This document shows positions 47,860 through 60,445 of a stretch of 64,000 nucleotides of DNA, piece by piece (the stretch's first letter is position 1; each line of letters opens with the position of its first letter). The translations under genes and the position numbers were made by a program. Below the pieces are notes generated by a model, which saw only the letters and a program-made list of their open reading frames with translations, ran no database searches and had not been told where the DNA came from. The stretch comes from Aquilaria yunnanensis (Eukaryota; Streptophyta; Magnoliopsida; Malvales; Thymelaeaceae): NCBI GenBank assembly GCA_039654915.1, contig CM077593.1, positions 53,326,501-53,390,500 on the forward strand. The letters run 5' to 3'.

Positions 47860-50800
47860 ATCCTTTGACGGTCCCGATGGCCTTTCTATGCAACTTTCAG
47901 CACTCTATCATAGTTGAAATGACCCAACAACTCGATGAAAGGTGGTCGTGACCACCTCCAATGGGATGGGCACCTTCTCTTAATACCTGTCAGGAGAAGA
48001 GCCCTAGTTCACCTCGCCAGAGCTTTGGAAGTGGGGGTTCTCATTATGAGTCCTCAATGGAGAAATACCATCTAGATGATGTCGCACTAGTGGAACGGTG
48101 TCAAAAAGGCCCAGAACCTCCGGCCGGTAAAGTCCATCCCCTGATGGGAAGTCCTAGTCCCCCCGCCAATGAAGTTACTCATAAAAAATAAGACATCACT
48201 CTCTATTGTCGGTGACTACCAGGCAACGAGGAGAGGACAGCACTACCATCCCGATGGAGAAGATCCTAGAAAGGTTGGAAATGGTAGAAAGGCAGGTTTC
48301 TCGAAAACCTATTTGGTGAAGGCTGTCGGAGACCTTCACAGGAGAAGATGCACCAATTCCAAGCAATTTCTAAGTATCACGCTTGGAAACATATGATGGA
48401 CACAGTGACCCCCAAGCTCACCTGATGAAATATAGGCACAGCATGGTGTTCCATGGTCCTGATGATGCCACCATTTGCAAGTGTTTTGAAGTCACCTTGT
48501 CTGGGCCGGCAACTGCGTGGTACAACTCCCTAGCTCCTAGAACCATAATGGGTTTCCAGGAGTTATCCATCGCATTCACCCAGCAGTTCATCAAAAGCAG
48601 ACCGACAGTGAAGATGCCCATCCAAATGTTTGACATACCCTAGAAGAATAAGGAGACCATTCGGGACTATGTCAAGAGGTTCAACCGAGAAGCCCTCAGT
48701 GTACCTGCTTTCCGCCCCAAAATCAACATCCTCGCCTTGATCAGGGGACTTAGGAGTGACTCACAACTCCTTTATGAGTTCTCCAAAGACCCCCTGACAC
48801 CTTCAGAGAATTCTATCGAAGGTTAGACCAATACATGAAAGTTGAAGAACTGAGGATGGGTGGGCCAAAGTCTGACCATAATCATGCTGATGGTTAGAGT
48901 CACCAACCTCGATACAACACTGAGGGCAGGGGCAGACCTCCAAAACAAATGGGGAAGAGGCCGGTTGAACACTATAAGAATGAACATACTGATGGCCATG
49001 GAAAGGCAAGGAACCTCGACCCAACGTCCGAAGGCCATGCCCTCGGACAACAAAAAAAACATGAAGAAGTTCTGTAAATTTCACCAGGACCACGGGCATG
49101 ATATCGATGATTGTTTCCAGCTTAGAAAGTATATTGAATCTTTAATCAAGCGGGGACAACTCTGACTCTACCTACGGATACCATTACCCAAAGCCCAAGA
49201 AAGGAGGGAAGAAGAGAGAAAAAGGGATGATGAGAACTATGATTCTGACCGATGTCAAAATTGAAGTGCTAGAAAACACCAACCAGCTTTAGTAGGAGTA
49301 ATCCAAATAAGCACCAGTGGAATGCCCTTGGCTGAGAGGAAATGGAAAGTCCGGGAAATCTCAATGATGGAATTCAACAAAACGGTGAACAAGCTAGTTC
49401 AGAAAGATGCGTCTACGATAAAGTTTCCACACGACAACCCTCTCCAAATCATGGAAAGGATAAGGAGCTGAAATGTCAATAGGGTTCTCATTGTTGACGG
49501 GTTAAATGCCGATGTTTTGTTCTTCCATCTGTTACAAAACTTGGGCATCTCCAAGAGTGACCTTAAACTCGTCACCTCTCTTACGTTTGGCATAGGTCTG
49601 TCAGAGCTCCCAGTACTCGGGTGGATCGATCTACCCTTGAATCTAAGGGGAACCTCAGTTCAAACCAAAGAATAGCTTTTTGGTTCCACCATGATGAGGT
49701 TCATCGTCATAGACATCCCTTCTTCATACAACGCCATCCTTGAAAGGCAGACACAAGGTAATCTTCATATTTGGATAGATGTGAAATACCTAATGATCCA
49801 ATTCGGCACGAAGGAAGGGGACACAGAAATATTCATCAATCAAGCTGAAGTAAGCAAAGTCTTCATGAAGGCAGGACAGAGCCCAATGAAAGTTCATAGA
49901 TAGACTTTAGGAAAGAAGAGCACCACAACTAAAGATACAATAAAAAAAGAAAAAATTGACTTAGAAAAAATAGAAACAGAGGATGCAGAACTTGTCCCAG
50001 GGCGAAGTACCCGAGTAGGGAAAAAACTGGCCGAAGGTGATAAGAAAAAGATTATATCTCTTCTATAAATGAACAAAGATATGTCTGCCTACTCTTTAAA
50101 AGATATGCCCGGGTAGACCAAGGTATAATTCAGCACTGTTTTAAAGTATGCTCGGAGGCGAAGCTTGTTCGATAGAAAAAGTGTAGCCACTCGGTGCATA
50201 AGAACAATTTCCTTAAAACTAAATCCCAACAGTTAATGGAGGCAGGCATAATAAAGGAGGTGAAGTACCCCAAAATGGCTCAGTAATGTTGTTGTTGCAA
50301 TGAAGGAAGGGAGTGATAAACTCTGAATGTGTATGAACTTCTGAAACATAAATGATGCCTGTCCTAAGGACTCATATCCTTTGCCGCCAATAGACCAATT
50401 CATGGATTCCACTACCGACTATAGTTTGCTTTCTTGATGACTTTAGTGGATATCACCAAATTCGGATGAATCCTGAAGATGAAGAAAAAATAGCTTTCAT
50501 TACCAAAGTTAGAACCTATTGTTACGTCAGAATGCCCTTCAACCTTAAAAATGCAAGAACAATATACCAGAGGCTGATGAACAGGGTATTTAGCTCCCAA
50601 ATTGGGAGAAATATGGAAGTATATGTCGATGATATGATAGTTAAGAGCAAGCAGCCTAGTAGTCATATCAGAGACTTGAAGGAAATGTTCCACCAAGTTC
50701 GGGAATTCAAAATCCGTCTCAACCCTGAGAAGTGTTTGTTCGGGGTGAGTGCTAGCAAAGTCCCCAAGTTCATGGTATCTAAAAGTGGTATCGATGCCAA

Positions 50801-50988
50801 CCCAGAAAAGGTTAAGGCGCCGATAGGATTCCGAACACCCATGATGACCAAGGATGTGCAAAGGCTTATGGTAAGGATTATGGCCCTAGCAGATTCATCT
50901 CCTGATACGGGGACTGGTGCCGACTATTCTTTAAAGTGCTCACCAAAGCAGCAAAAAAAGAAGGTAACTTCAGTCCTGAGGAAGACCC
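47860..50988 (+). pseudogene. Tat2 gag-pol remnant
   Basis: Gag pieces: 48383-48643 (YDGHSDPQAHLMKYRHSMVF, PATAWYNSLAPRTI) ends at TAG 48641, and DYVKRFNREAL follows in the same frame. The zinc-finger-like KFCKFHQDHGHDIDDC is near 49072-49120. The protease region has DILFFHLLQN-like wording near 49510, then RFIVIDIPSSYNAILERQ (about 49695). Reverse transcriptase at 50466-50861 has YCYVRMPFNLKNARTIYQ, YVDDMIVKSK and LNPEKCLFG. Frames change repeatedly and stops are frequent. It is comparable to Tat1 9700-12310. Confidence 0.85.
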
Positions 50989-51524
50989 TGTTAGTGTTGT
51001 GCCCAAAAGGCCAATCATGAGATGACTGTATTTTTTTCCACACTGAGTCATGACATTTTATTAAGGCATTAATCCAGCAATTATGTTTGTTGTTTTGTTT
51101 CTGCGTAACATAATAAACATAATTGTAACCCTAGAATAATGATATTTTTAAATGTCCCTAGTCTAGTATTATTGTGGAGCGGGTTGCAATAATACATAAT
51201 GACTAGCATATGTGAAGACCAATATGAGATATGTAGTCTACATATGGGTACAAGTTGGAGAACTTGTGTACTGGACCGACCCACCATGAGAACACTTCAT
51301 GGATCGTTATATGAGTGTCATAAGTGATTCTCATAGTGATCATGGTATATGTAGTCCTTCGACCTAAGATCATCAAGGTTCCTTACATGTGAGTCACATA
51401 CTTTGATACTTTCCTTTGTTGCTGGTAACTGAGTGAACTTGAAGGAGGTCATTGGGTATGTCACATATCATGCGGAGGGATTTGTATGATCAAGACAGGA
51501 TTTGCCCCTCCTTGTAACGGGAGT
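50989..51524 (+). repeat. Truncated copia LTR (first 536 bp)
   Basis: It starts TGTTAGTGTTGTGCCC inside Tat2 and matches the first 536 bp of the family LTR up to GTAACGGGAGT. Tekay2 begins there. The remaining roughly 880 bp of this LTR are not found on the far side of Tekay2, so the right flank has been lost or rearranged. Confidence 0.92.
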
Positions 51525-52552
51525 TGTTACGGCCCTTCTAGAGGGAGGTAAGGACTTTAGAATTTAGTTTAGAAGTTTAATTTAAGTTTGCCTAGCAAGA
51601 ATTAAGAAGTTTGCCAAAATTCACTAAGTTCCGACAAGAATAAAGCTCTGAACTAAGTTCAGGGGCAAAATGGTAATTTTGCACCCTGAGTGGCCGGGAC
51701 GAGTCCCGAGTGTTTTAAAATGAATTTTTAGAACTTAACTTTTAACCTTAACTCAAACTCAACAAATAGACAAGAATTTAATCAAGAACTGTCAAGTTAC
51801 AAAGATGGGGGACCTAATTGTACAAAACTTGAAACCTTGGTGGTTTGAGGGGTTAAGTGGGGTTTAAGAAGAGGGAAGAAGGGTTTGGAGCTGCATAACC
51901 CGTTTTCCAGCTTCTCCACTCCATTTCTCTCTCAAATTAAGCTTGGAATCAAAAGCTTTTGGTGCCAAAAGGTGCAATTAAGGGTGTATAAGCTTGGAGG
52001 ATGCATTTTCAAGCTTGAATCCTTGTTTTTGAAGCTTGAAAGGGCGTTTTTCTCCATCCCCTGTTTTTGAACGAGGTATGATTCATGTTCTTGATTGAAT
52101 TCGTGTTATTCGATTGATTGGAAGCTTGGGTTTTGGTTGGAAGATGTGTTTTTGATGTTTAGGAGCTTTGTTTTGGTTTGAATTTGTGTAGAACTTTGGA
52201 AGCTTGTTTGGAAGAGGAAGGGTTCGAATTCTTGCTTGTTCTTGGTGTTAAGGTAAGGGAGAAAGTGTTTTTAAGTTGTTGGATTGCTTTTGGATTGAAA
52301 TGGATTGAGAAAGTTGAGTAATTTTTGGGTATGGTATGAAGAAACGTTTTGGGAATTATGATGGACTAGCTAAATTCGAAGGGTTGGTTTGATGCTTCTA
52401 ATGCATCATAGTTTGGCTTTGATAGTTGGTTTTGTTCCTTGCAACATGTACTTCATGTGTATGAAATTTGGTAACTTTTGATGCATGTTTGCTATATGTA
52501 TTTGGTTGCCAAAGTTCGTAGCAGCAAACGGCCGAATTCTGCATTTCTGCAG

Positions 52553-52681
52553 AATTGGCGACGCGGCGCCAATTGGCCCGAAAATTGGCGACGCGTCGCC
52601 AATTCAATTTTTCTTCACAGAGCGTTTGTTCGTCGGCGACGCGTCGCCAATTCCTTTTTGCCTTTGGCGACGCGGCGCCAA
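52553..52681. repeat. GC palindrome array in Tekay2 5' LTR
   Basis: Four palindromic copies of TTGGCGACGCGTCGCCAA or the variant with GCGGCGCC lie at 52553-52574, 52583-52604 (perfect over 22 bp with AATT ends), 52635-52648 and 52664-52681. Confidence 0.95.
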
Positions 52682-53108
52682 CACAAGAAAATGGGGGGTT
52701 TGACTTTTTGCTGCGTTGACCCGACCGAGACTACGGAAGGCTCGGAACGTGCCTAAGGGTCCGAGGATCCCGATGGTACTCCGAAACTTCCGAAAGTCCC
52801 ACCGGAAGTATGAGTTTTCTTGAACTGTTTGAGGTAAGTAAGTTGCTTAGGCAACAAGTAAGGAAACAAATGTTGCAATTGAACTTAATTAGCTATCAAT
52901 AGCTCAGGTGAGAGGTTTAGAACCCTCGTCGGCCTAGCCGTGCCGGAGCCACGAGGCCATGAGGCAAAACCTTGTTCATCTAGTTTACATCAAAGAGGCC
53001 CTGTGGCCTAGTCTACAAGTCCCGTCATAAATTCCCCTGCATAACAATTAGGTGAGAGGTTCTATGTTTGAATGAGGCTTGCTAAGGTTCGCCCTTGAGC
53101 CATATGAT

Positions 53109-53215
53109 AGGTTGCTAAGTGATAGCGCTTGGCCTATATGTCAGGTTGCTAAGTGATTGCGCTTGGCCTGTAAATGTGTCAGGTTGCTAAGTGATTGCAC
53201 TTGGCTTGATACAGA
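53109..53215. repeat. Tandem repeat, three units of 34-38 bp
   Basis: The unit AGGTTGCTAAGTGATTGCGC starts at 53109, 53143 and 53181. Tekay1 has a single unit at the same place in its LTR. Confidence 0.9.
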
Positions 53216-54043
53216 GGACTACTTGAGGAGAGGTCTACCGGCCTAGTATATATATATATGACTAGTACCCTCATGCTGTGTGAGCTCGCAGCCAGAGTCC
53301 TAGTAATTTTTCTTGCAGGTACATCGAAGACCCTTACTGAGAATGTTGAATTCTCACTCCCTGTTTGTTATGCAAAGTCTGGAGTAGCAGGACCGGATAA
53401 TCACTGAGGATTATCACGGTAGTACCTTTTTGTCTGTAAAGGTACGGTAGTTGAGAAACTTTAAGTTTCTAGCCTGCTTAAGTGATTAGTTGGTCTGTTG
53501 GTCAGGCTGTGGTACTAACTTGCTTCTTCCTTTGGCTGCAGAGCCTAGTAGCACTTGGCACAGGACTTGTGAGACTCACCACTGGGACAGGAGTCCAAAG
53601 TGGGAGCTAGGGTAAAAGATCTCAGCAAAGTCTTGTATTTTGATATAGTATTTTATTTTGCCTCCAGTATTTATGTTATAAAGAGTCCTTGACTCAGGGG
53701 ATTGTTCTCTGGGTGAGAGCATTAATTACTTATGTATAAATGCTTTCACGAGCGGTGTATGTGTAGTTAATCACTCAAAGGTTGATTTTGATATGCTTTG
53801 GCATTTTGTATTTATTTATATAGAATTTTACCTAGCCGGCTAAATGTCTAAATGATTAAATGTTTTATAGTTTTAATAAACCAAGTCAAAGCATAAGTGC
53901 ATACATATTGCATTTCTAGGTTAATCAACTAGTAGCATTGGATTTAATCCACACACATAACCAGCTAGCCAATTACAATCCACCGTGAGACAAACGCTCA
54001 CAGGGTATCCTGGGCAGGGGCACGGGGATCGTGTCAGCGTTTT

Positions 54044-54055
54044 TGGTATCAGAGC
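54044..54055 (+). other. Tekay2 primer-binding site (initiator tRNA-Met)
   Basis: TGGTATCAGAGC begins 42 nucleotides after the LTR end (41 bases between), as in Tekay1. Confidence 0.85.
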
Positions 54056-54178
54056 TAAGGTTTTATTTCATAGATATTGGAGGCTTAGACTGAGATCTAG
54101 TAGTAAAGTCCAAGTGCTAGGAAGTTAGTACTGACCAACATCTGGGGAAATGTTGTCTGGCTGTGGTTGCAGGTTATT

Positions 54179-57100
54179 ATGGTTGATACGAGGTCTGGAA
54201 TTTCGAGGGGGACTAGGGAACCTGGTGAAGGTTCTAGTGACCCAGTTGTGGCGAGGTTGGATGAGATATCCAGAGTGCTACAGAGTTTGACTGAGACTAT
54301 GTCTCAGGTGGCACAGGGTATGAACACTCTTGTAACAGAGATGTTCAGAGATTATGGGGACAGAGGTGTTGCCCAGGAGGAAGTTGAGCCACAACAGGAA
54401 CAGGAAAGGCATGCTGAGCAACAGCAAGTGCCTAGAGCTCAGGAACCCAGAAATCAAGTTCTTGAGGAGGTTGAGGAACCAGAGATGATGGAGGCTCCAA
54501 GGAGGGGAGACACTCCACATCAAATGAGGTTGCTGGAAAAGTTCAAGACAGTTGATCCACCTAGCTTTGACGGGACAGGAGATCCTGATAGAGCAGAGGA
54601 TTGGTTGTCTGTTATGAACCGCCTCTTTACTTGTGGTGGTTATGAGACAGAGCAGAGGATGGTTCTAGTACCTTTCTTTCTGAGAGGGAGAGCCAGTCTT
54701 TGGTGGGACGACGTGATGGAGTTATTGAGGGAGAGTAATGGCACTCGTCCAGAGCACAAGAAAAAGGTGCTCAAGTGGTCGGACTTCGAGAAGAAGTTCA
54801 GACAGGAGTATATTAGTGAAGCTGCACAGGATCAGAGGAGGATCCAGTTTGAGAATCTGACACAGGGGGAGATGTCAGTACGAGAGTATGAGCAGCGCTA
54901 CAATTCACTTATCCGGTATGCTCCATATATGTTGGGTAATGATGAGCTGAAAGCCAAGAAGTTTTCCCAGGGCCTGAAGCCTATTTTCAGGAGGTATATG
55001 GCGACAGTTGACATCAGGAGTTATCGCCAGATGGTTCAGAAGGCATTGGCATTGGAAAGGGAATTCGAGGATTCCAGAGCACCTATGAAAAAGGTGGAAG
55101 CTGGGCCATCTAACTTGGGGAAAAGTGCTGGAAAGCGACCAATGGTAGGGAACCAGGATCCATCTAAGAGGAGGAGGACAGGTGTGTGTCCTAGGTGCAG
55201 ACGGTTCCATGGTGGAAGACCATGTACACTGGGCACAGATATTTGTAATGTCTGTGGTCAGAGAGGGCATTGGGCCAGGGACTGCCCAAGAGTTCGATCA
55301 GTTACAGGTCCATCTCGGGTTTTACCTCTAGTACCGCTTGCTATTGGGAACCGGCCTGGAGTAGTTGCTGCAGCAGTGAACCCAAGAGTCTTCGCTTTGA
55401 CGAACCAGGCGGCCAGAGAACCGCCAGCTGTACGAGGTAATTTTACTTTTCTGAGCAGTAGTGTTAGAGTGCTTTTCGATACGGGAGCTACTCTTTCAGT
55501 GATATCTTCTGCCTTGGTAGATAAGCATAGTTTACAGCGTGAAATTGCGGGTGAGTTGAGACTCATCAGGACTACAGGGAGAGGTTTTATTGTGACCAAT
55601 GAAGTGGTTACTAGGTATCCTTTGCAGTTAGGTGATCATGATTTTTGTTGTGAGTTGTGGGTGATTGAGTTGAAATCATATGACCTGGTGCTGGGAATGG
55701 ATTGGTTGAGTAAGCACAAGGCACAAATTAACTGTGCGAATCACTCAGTTGACATCACTGATGCTCAAGGAGCTAGAGTGACTTGCACAGGAGGGTTGGC
55801 ATCTAGTGCTAAGAGTTTACACCTTAGACTTGTAGATACCATCCCTGTAGTTGGTGAAGAGGAGTATTACTCGTTGAATGGAGTAGCTATAGAGGAAGAG
55901 TTGGGAAGCATTCCTGTAGCTAATCAGTTTCCTGAGGTGTTTCCAGTGGAGTTACCTGGGTTACCACCTAGGAGGGATACTGAGTTTGCTATCCATCTGC
56001 AACCAGGGGTTGAGCCTATTTCAGTACCACCTTATAGGATGTCGGCTCCTGAGATGGATGAGTTGAAGAAGCAGTTGGAGGAACTGCTAGGGAAAGGTTT
56101 CATAAGACCGAGTGTATCACCGTGGGGAGCTCCAGTGTTATTTGTGAAGAAGAAAGATGGAACTTTTAGGTTGTGCATCGATTACAGGAAGTTGAATGCA
56201 GTGACAGTTAAGAATAAGTATCCACTTCCAAGAATTGATGATTTGTTTGACAGACTCAGAGGAGCGAGAGTGTTTTCCAGGATTGATCTTCGATCTGGGT
56301 ATTTTCAGATCAGAGTTAAGGAGGAAGACATTCCGAAGACTGCCTTCAGGACGAGGTACGGACATTATGAGTATACGGTTATGCCTTTTGGTGTGACTAA
56401 TGCTCCAGCAGTGTTTATGGAAGCTATGAATCGGATCTTTAAGCCATTTCTGGATCAGTTTGTTGAGGTCTTCATCGATGATATTCTGATCTATTCACAG
56501 TCTATAGCAGAGCATGAGGAGCACCTTAGAACGGTTTTGCAAGTGCTGAAGGATAATCAGTACTATGCAAAATTTTCTAAGTGTGAGTTTTGGTCCGAGA
56601 GGATTCAGTTTTTGGGGCATATTATCAGTGCTCAAGGTTTGTCAGTTGATCCTGAAAAGGTTCAAGCAGTGGTTGATTGGAAGAGACCGACTACAGTTAC
56701 AGAGGTCAGGAGTTTCTTGGGTCTAGCAGGTTACTACAGACGCTTCATAGAGAAATTCTCTGTGATAGCTACGCCGTTGACAGCATTGACCAGGAAAGCT
56801 CAGAAATTTGAGTGGACATCGAAGTGTGAGGAAGCCTACATGAAGCTGAAGGAAAAGTTGACCAGTGCACCCATACTTGTGTTACCAGACCCGGACAGAG
56901 CCTTTACAGTTTATACTGATGCGTCAGGTTCAGGTTTGGGTTGTGTTCTACATCAGGACAGTCAGGTAATTGCTTATGGTTCGAGACAGCTGAGGCCTAA
57001 TGAGTTGAACTACCCTGTTCATGATCTTGAGCTTGCAGCAGTGATCTTTGCACTGAAACTATGGAGACATTATGTGATGGGAAGATCGTTCAGAATCTTC

Positions 57101-58903
57101 ACTGATCACAAGAGTTTGAAGTATTTGTTTACTCAGAAGGATCTGAACATGAGACAGCGGCGATGGATTGAGTACATTAAAGACTATGATTGTTCGATCG
57201 AGTATTGTGCTGGTAAAGGGAACGTGGTAGCAGATGCTTTGAGCCGGAAGTACACAGGAGTGATCTTGTCCAAGGATCAGGCTACAGATTCTTCAGAAGG
57301 AACATTGAAGGATTGTTTCTCAGCTTTGCATGAATTATGGCAAAGTCGAGAAAAATCCTTAGTCTACGTTTTGGAGATTCAGACGGCTTGGTTAGCCAGA
57401 GTCAGAGAAACTCAGTTGAAAGATCCATTGTTGAAGAAGATTTCAGGTGAAGCTAAGACTGGTGCCTTGAAGAAAGAGTTCAAGTACAAAGATGGAATAC
57501 TGCATTATGGTGATCGACTCTATGTGTCGAATGTTGAGGGACTTAGGCAGCAAGTCCTACAGGAGGCACATAGCAGCACATTGAGTATTCACCCTGGTGT
57601 TAGTAAGATGTATCAAGATCTGAAGACACATTTTTGGTGGCCAGGATTGAAGAGAGATGTACGAGGACATGTGGCAAAGTGTTTGACATGTCAGGTGGTG
57701 AAAGCTGAACACCAGAAACCAGCAGGCACACTTCAGAGTTTATCTCTACCAGTGAGGAAGTGGGGATCCGTTACTATGGATTTCCTAGTGGGGTTACCGA
57801 CCACCCGGAGTCAGCATGATGCTATTTGGGTAGTGGTTGACAGATTGACGAAGTCGGCACACTTTATACCGATCAGAGTCACCTACACATTAGAGAGGTT
57901 GGCTCAGTTATATCTCAGGGAGATTGTGAGACTCCATGGGATACCGGATCAGATCATATCAGACAGAGATCCACGATTTATATCACGGTTTTGGAATGCT
58001 TTTCAGGAAGCATTGGGCAGTAAAGTTAGCCTCAGTACTGCTTTTCATCCGCAGACTGACGGACAGTCAGAGAGGGTGATTCAGACTTTGGAGGACATGC
58101 TACGCATGTGTGTCATTGATTTCAGAGGTGATTGGGATCAGCACTTACCACTGATCGAGTTTGCCTATAATAACAGTCATCAATCTGTTATTGGAATGGC
58201 GCCCTATGAAGCTTTGTATGGGAGACGGTGTATGACACCTCATTGTTGGGCAGATCCAACAGATAGAGTGGTTATTGGACCTGAGATCATAGCTGACACT
58301 ACAGCTAAGATTAAGTTGATTCAGCAGAGAATCAAAACAGCTAATGACAGACAGACTAAGTATGCAAACAGAAGAAGAAGAGAATTGAGTTTTGAGGTTG
58401 GTGACAAAGTACTTCTGAAGGTGTCGCCCATGAGAGGAGTTAGTCGTTTTGGACAGAGGGGCAAGTTAGCTCCAAGGTTCATTGGACCGTATGAAGTGTT
58501 AGAGAAAGTTGGGAAAGTTGCTTATCGGTTGGCTTTACCGCCTAACCTTTCTCAAGTGCATAATGTGTTTCACGTTAGTTTACTCAGGAAGTGCACAGTT
58601 GAGCCCGGACAGGTAGTAAATCCTTCAGTCATACCCATTCAGGAGGACTTGACTTATGAAGAGAAACCAGTTCAGATTTTGGATAGGCAAGTCAAGAAAC
58701 TACGGACTAAGTGGATTCCGATGGTTAAGATCCTTTGGTCTAACCATGGTGAGGAGGAAGCTACCTGGGAGACAGAGCAGGATATGCTGAAAAGATATCC
58801 TGGTGTTTTTCCAGAGTTGCAGCGGAATTTGGGGGACCAAATTCCAGAAGGAGGGGAGAATGTTACGGCCCTTCTAGAGGGAGGTAAGGACTTTAGAATT
58901 TAG
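54179..58903 (+). CDS. Tekay2 Gag-Pol polyprotein with chromodomain, 1574 aa
   Basis: This is the complete retrotransposon polyprotein in one frame. I start at ATG 54179 ([11 protein letters not shown]); the four upstream codons are open but begin with TTG. The Gag body is at about 100-260. The zinc knuckle [14 protein letters not shown] is at 356-369. Protease [12 protein letters not shown] has its aspartate at 434. Reverse transcriptase FIDD has D767 and D768. RNase H TDAS has D914. The integrase zinc site has H1131 and H1138, then KCLTC. The integrase core is D1201, D1262 and E1298, the canonical 35-residue spacing. A chromodomain-like tail, [15 protein letters not shown] to [11 protein letters not shown], is at about 1500-1545. 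All key residues are present. The last residues are encoded by the polypurine tract and the first 43 bases of the 3' LTR (stop TAG 58901). It is probably autonomous or recently so. Confidence 0.95.
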   Translation: MVDTRSGISRGTREPGEGSSDPVVARLDEISRVLQSLTETMSQVAQGMNTLVTEMFRDYGDRGVAQEEVEPQQEQERHAEQQQVPRAQEPRNQVLEEVEEPEMMEAPRRGDTPHQMRLLEKFKTVDPPSFDGTGDPDRAEDWLSVMNRLFTCGGYETEQRMVLVPFFLRGRASLWWDDVMELLRESNGTRPEHKKKVLKWSDFEKKFRQEYISEAAQDQRRIQFENLTQGEMSVREYEQRYNSLIRYAPYMLGNDELKAKKFSQGLKPIFRRYMATVDIRSYRQMVQKALALEREFEDSRAPMKKVEAGPSNLGKSAGKRPMVGNQDPSKRRRTGVCPRCRRFHGGRPCTLGTDICNVCGQRGHWARDCPRVRSVTGPSRVLPLVPLAIGNRPGVVAAAVNPRVFALTNQAAREPPAVRGNFTFLSSSVRVLFDTGATLSVISSALVDKHSLQREIAGELRLIRTTGRGFIVTNEVVTRYPLQLGDHDFCCELWVIELKSYDLVLGMDWLSKHKAQINCANHSVDITDAQGARVTCTGGLASSAKSLHLRLVDTIPVVGEEEYYSLNGVAIEEELGSIPVANQFPEVFPVELPGLPPRRDTEFAIHLQPGVEPISVPPYRMSAPEMDELKKQLEELLGKGFIRPSVSPWGAPVLFVKKKDGTFRLCIDYRKLNAVTVKNKYPLPRIDDLFDRLRGARVFSRIDLRSGYFQIRVKEEDIPKTAFRTRYGHYEYTVMPFGVTNAPAVFMEAMNRIFKPFLDQFVEVFIDDILIYSQSIAEHEEHLRTVLQVLKDNQYYAKFSKCEFWSERIQFLGHIISAQGLSVDPEKVQAVVDWKRPTTVTEVRSFLGLAGYYRRFIEKFSVIATPLTALTRKAQKFEWTSKCEEAYMKLKEKLTSAPILVLPDPDRAFTVYTDASGSGLGCVLHQDSQVIAYGSRQLRPNELNYPVHDLELAAVIFALKLWRHYVMGRSFRIFTDHKSLKYLFTQKDLNMRQRRWIEYIKDYDCSIEYCAGKGNVVADALSRKYTGVILSKDQATDSSEGTLKDCFSALHELWQSREKSLVYVLEIQTAWLARVRETQLKDPLLKKISGEAKTGALKKEFKYKDGILHYGDRLYVSNVEGLRQQVLQEAHSSTLSIHPGVSKMYQDLKTHFWWPGLKRDVRGHVAKCLTCQVVKAEHQKPAGTLQSLSLPVRKWGSVTMDFLVGLPTTRSQHDAIWVVVDRLTKSAHFIPIRVTYTLERLAQLYLREIVRLHGIPDQIISDRDPRFISRFWNAFQEALGSKVSLSTAFHPQTDGQSERVIQTLEDMLRMCVIDFRGDWDQHLPLIEFAYNNSHQSVIGMAPYEALYGRRCMTPHCWADPTDRVVIGPEIIADTTAKIKLIQQRIKTANDRQTKYANRRRRELSFEVGDKVLLKVSPMRGVSRFGQRGKLAPRFIGPYEVLEKVGKVAYRLALPPNLSQVHNVFHVSLLRKCTVEPGQVVNPSVIPIQEDLTYEEKPVQILDRQVKKLRTKWIPMVKILWSNHGEEEATWETEQDMLKRYPGVFPELQRNLGDQIPEGGENVTALLEGGKDFRI
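58847..58860 (+). other. Tekay2 polypurine tract
   Basis: GAAGGAGGGGAGAA lies directly before the 3' LTR. It is translated as part of the pol frame. Confidence 0.9.
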
Positions 58904-59888
58904 TTTAGAAGTTTAATTTAAGTTTGCCTAGCAAGAATTAAGAAGTTTGCCAAAGTTCACTAAGTTCCGACAAGAATAAAGCTCTGAACTAAGTTCAGGG
59001 GCAAAATGGTAATTTTGCACCCTGAATGGCCGGGACGAGTCCCGAGTGTTTTAAAATGAATTTTTAGAACTTAACTTTTAACCTTAAGTCAAACTCAACA
59101 AATAGACAAGAATTTAATCAAGAACTGTTAAGTTACAAAGATGGGGGACCTAATTGCACTTAACTTGAAACCTTGGTGATCTTGGTTGCTAAGTGAGGGT
59201 TTAAGAAGGGAAAGAGGGGGAGAAGCTGCCATTAACACGTTCTTAAGCTTCCCTCACTCATTTCTCTCTCAAATTGAACTTGGAATCAAGTGATCTTGGT
59301 GTCAAGAGGCGCAATTAAGGGTGTATAAGCTTGGAGAAGTGATTTTCAAGCTTGAATCCTTGTTTTTGAAGCTTGAAAGGGCGTTTTTCTCCATCCCCTG
59401 TTTTTGAACGAGGTATGATTCATGTTCTTGATTGAATTCGTGTTATTCGATTGATTGGAAGCTTGGGTTTTGGTTGGAAGATGTGTTTTTGATGTTTAGG
59501 AGCTTTGTTTTGGTTTGAATTTGTGTAGAACTTTGGAAGCTTGTTTGGAAGAGGAAGGGTTCGAATTCTTGCTTGTTCTTGGTGTTAAGGTAAGGGAGAA
59601 AGTGTTTTTAAGTTGTTGGATTGCTTTTGGATTGAAATGGATTGAGAAAGTTGAGTAATTTTTGGGTATGGTATGAAGAAACGTTTTGGGAATTATGATG
59701 GACTAGCTAAATTCGAAGGGTTGGTTTGATGCTTCTAATGCATCATAGTTTGGCTTTGATAGTTGGTTTTGTTCCTTGCAACATGTACTTCATGTGTATG
59801 AAATTTGGTAACTTTTGATGCATGTTTGCTATATGTATTTGGTTGCCAAAGTTCGTAGCAGCAAACGGCCGAATTCTGCATTTCTGCA

Positions 59889-60018
59889 GAATTGGCGACG
59901 CGGCGCCAATTGGCCCGAAAATTGGCGACGCGTCGCCAATTCAATTTTTCTTCATAGAGCGTTTGTTCGTCGGCGACGCGTCGCCAATTCCTTTTTGCCT
60001 TTGGCGACGCGGCGCCAA
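59889..60018. repeat. GC palindrome array in Tekay2 right LTR
   Basis: Four copies are arranged as in the left LTR, each intact. Confidence 0.95.
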
Positions 60019-60445
60019 CACAAGAAAATGGGGGGTTTGACTTTTTGCTGCGTTGACCCGACCGAGACTACGGAAGGCTCGGAACGTGCCTAAGGGTCCG
60101 AGGATCCCGATGGTACTCCGAAACTTCCGAAAGTCCCACCGGAAGTATGAGTTTTCTTGAACTGTTTGAGGTAAGTAAGTTGCTTAGGCAACAAGTAAGG
60201 AAACGAATGTTGCAATTGAACTTAATTAGCTATCAATAGCTCAGGTGAGAGGTTTAGAACCCTCGTCGGCCTAGCCGTGCGGTAGCCACGAGGCCCCGAG
60301 GCGAAACCTTGTTCATCTAGTTTACATCAAAGAGGCCCTGCGGCCTAGTCTACAAGTCCCGTCATAAATTCCCCTGCATAACAATTAGGTGAGAGGTTCT
60401 ATGTTTGAATGAGGCTTGCTAAGGTTCGCCCTTGAGCCATATGAT

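Larger units (their letters stand above)
45556..50988 (+). mobile_element. Tat2: decayed, truncated Tat-type Ty3/gypsy element
   Basis: The LTR (45556-45850 and 47272-47707) is split by a copia solo LTR. Then come a primer-site relic, gag, protease and reverse transcriptase remnants. It ends at 50988 in the RNase H region, where a copia LTR begins. It has the same domain order and wording as Tat1, with far more damage. The 3' half is missing. Confidence 0.85.
51525..54002 (+). repeat. Tekay2 5' LTR
   Basis: It begins TGTTACGGCCC and ends CGCTCACA. It contains the palindrome array (52553-52681), tandem units (53109-53215), a (TA)n stretch near 53250, and the hairpin GAGAAT-GTTGA-ATTCTC (53339-53355). 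Confidence 0.95.

Noticed and set aside
52553..52681. Regularly spaced palindromes as a CRISPR-like array
   Set aside because: Only four units, unequal spacing, inside a plant LTR, no cas genes; better explained as LTR motifs.
54167..54178. Start of the Tekay2 frame at 54167
   Set aside because: That codon is TTG. The first ATG is 54179, and Tekay1 keeps an ATG at the matching place (16478).
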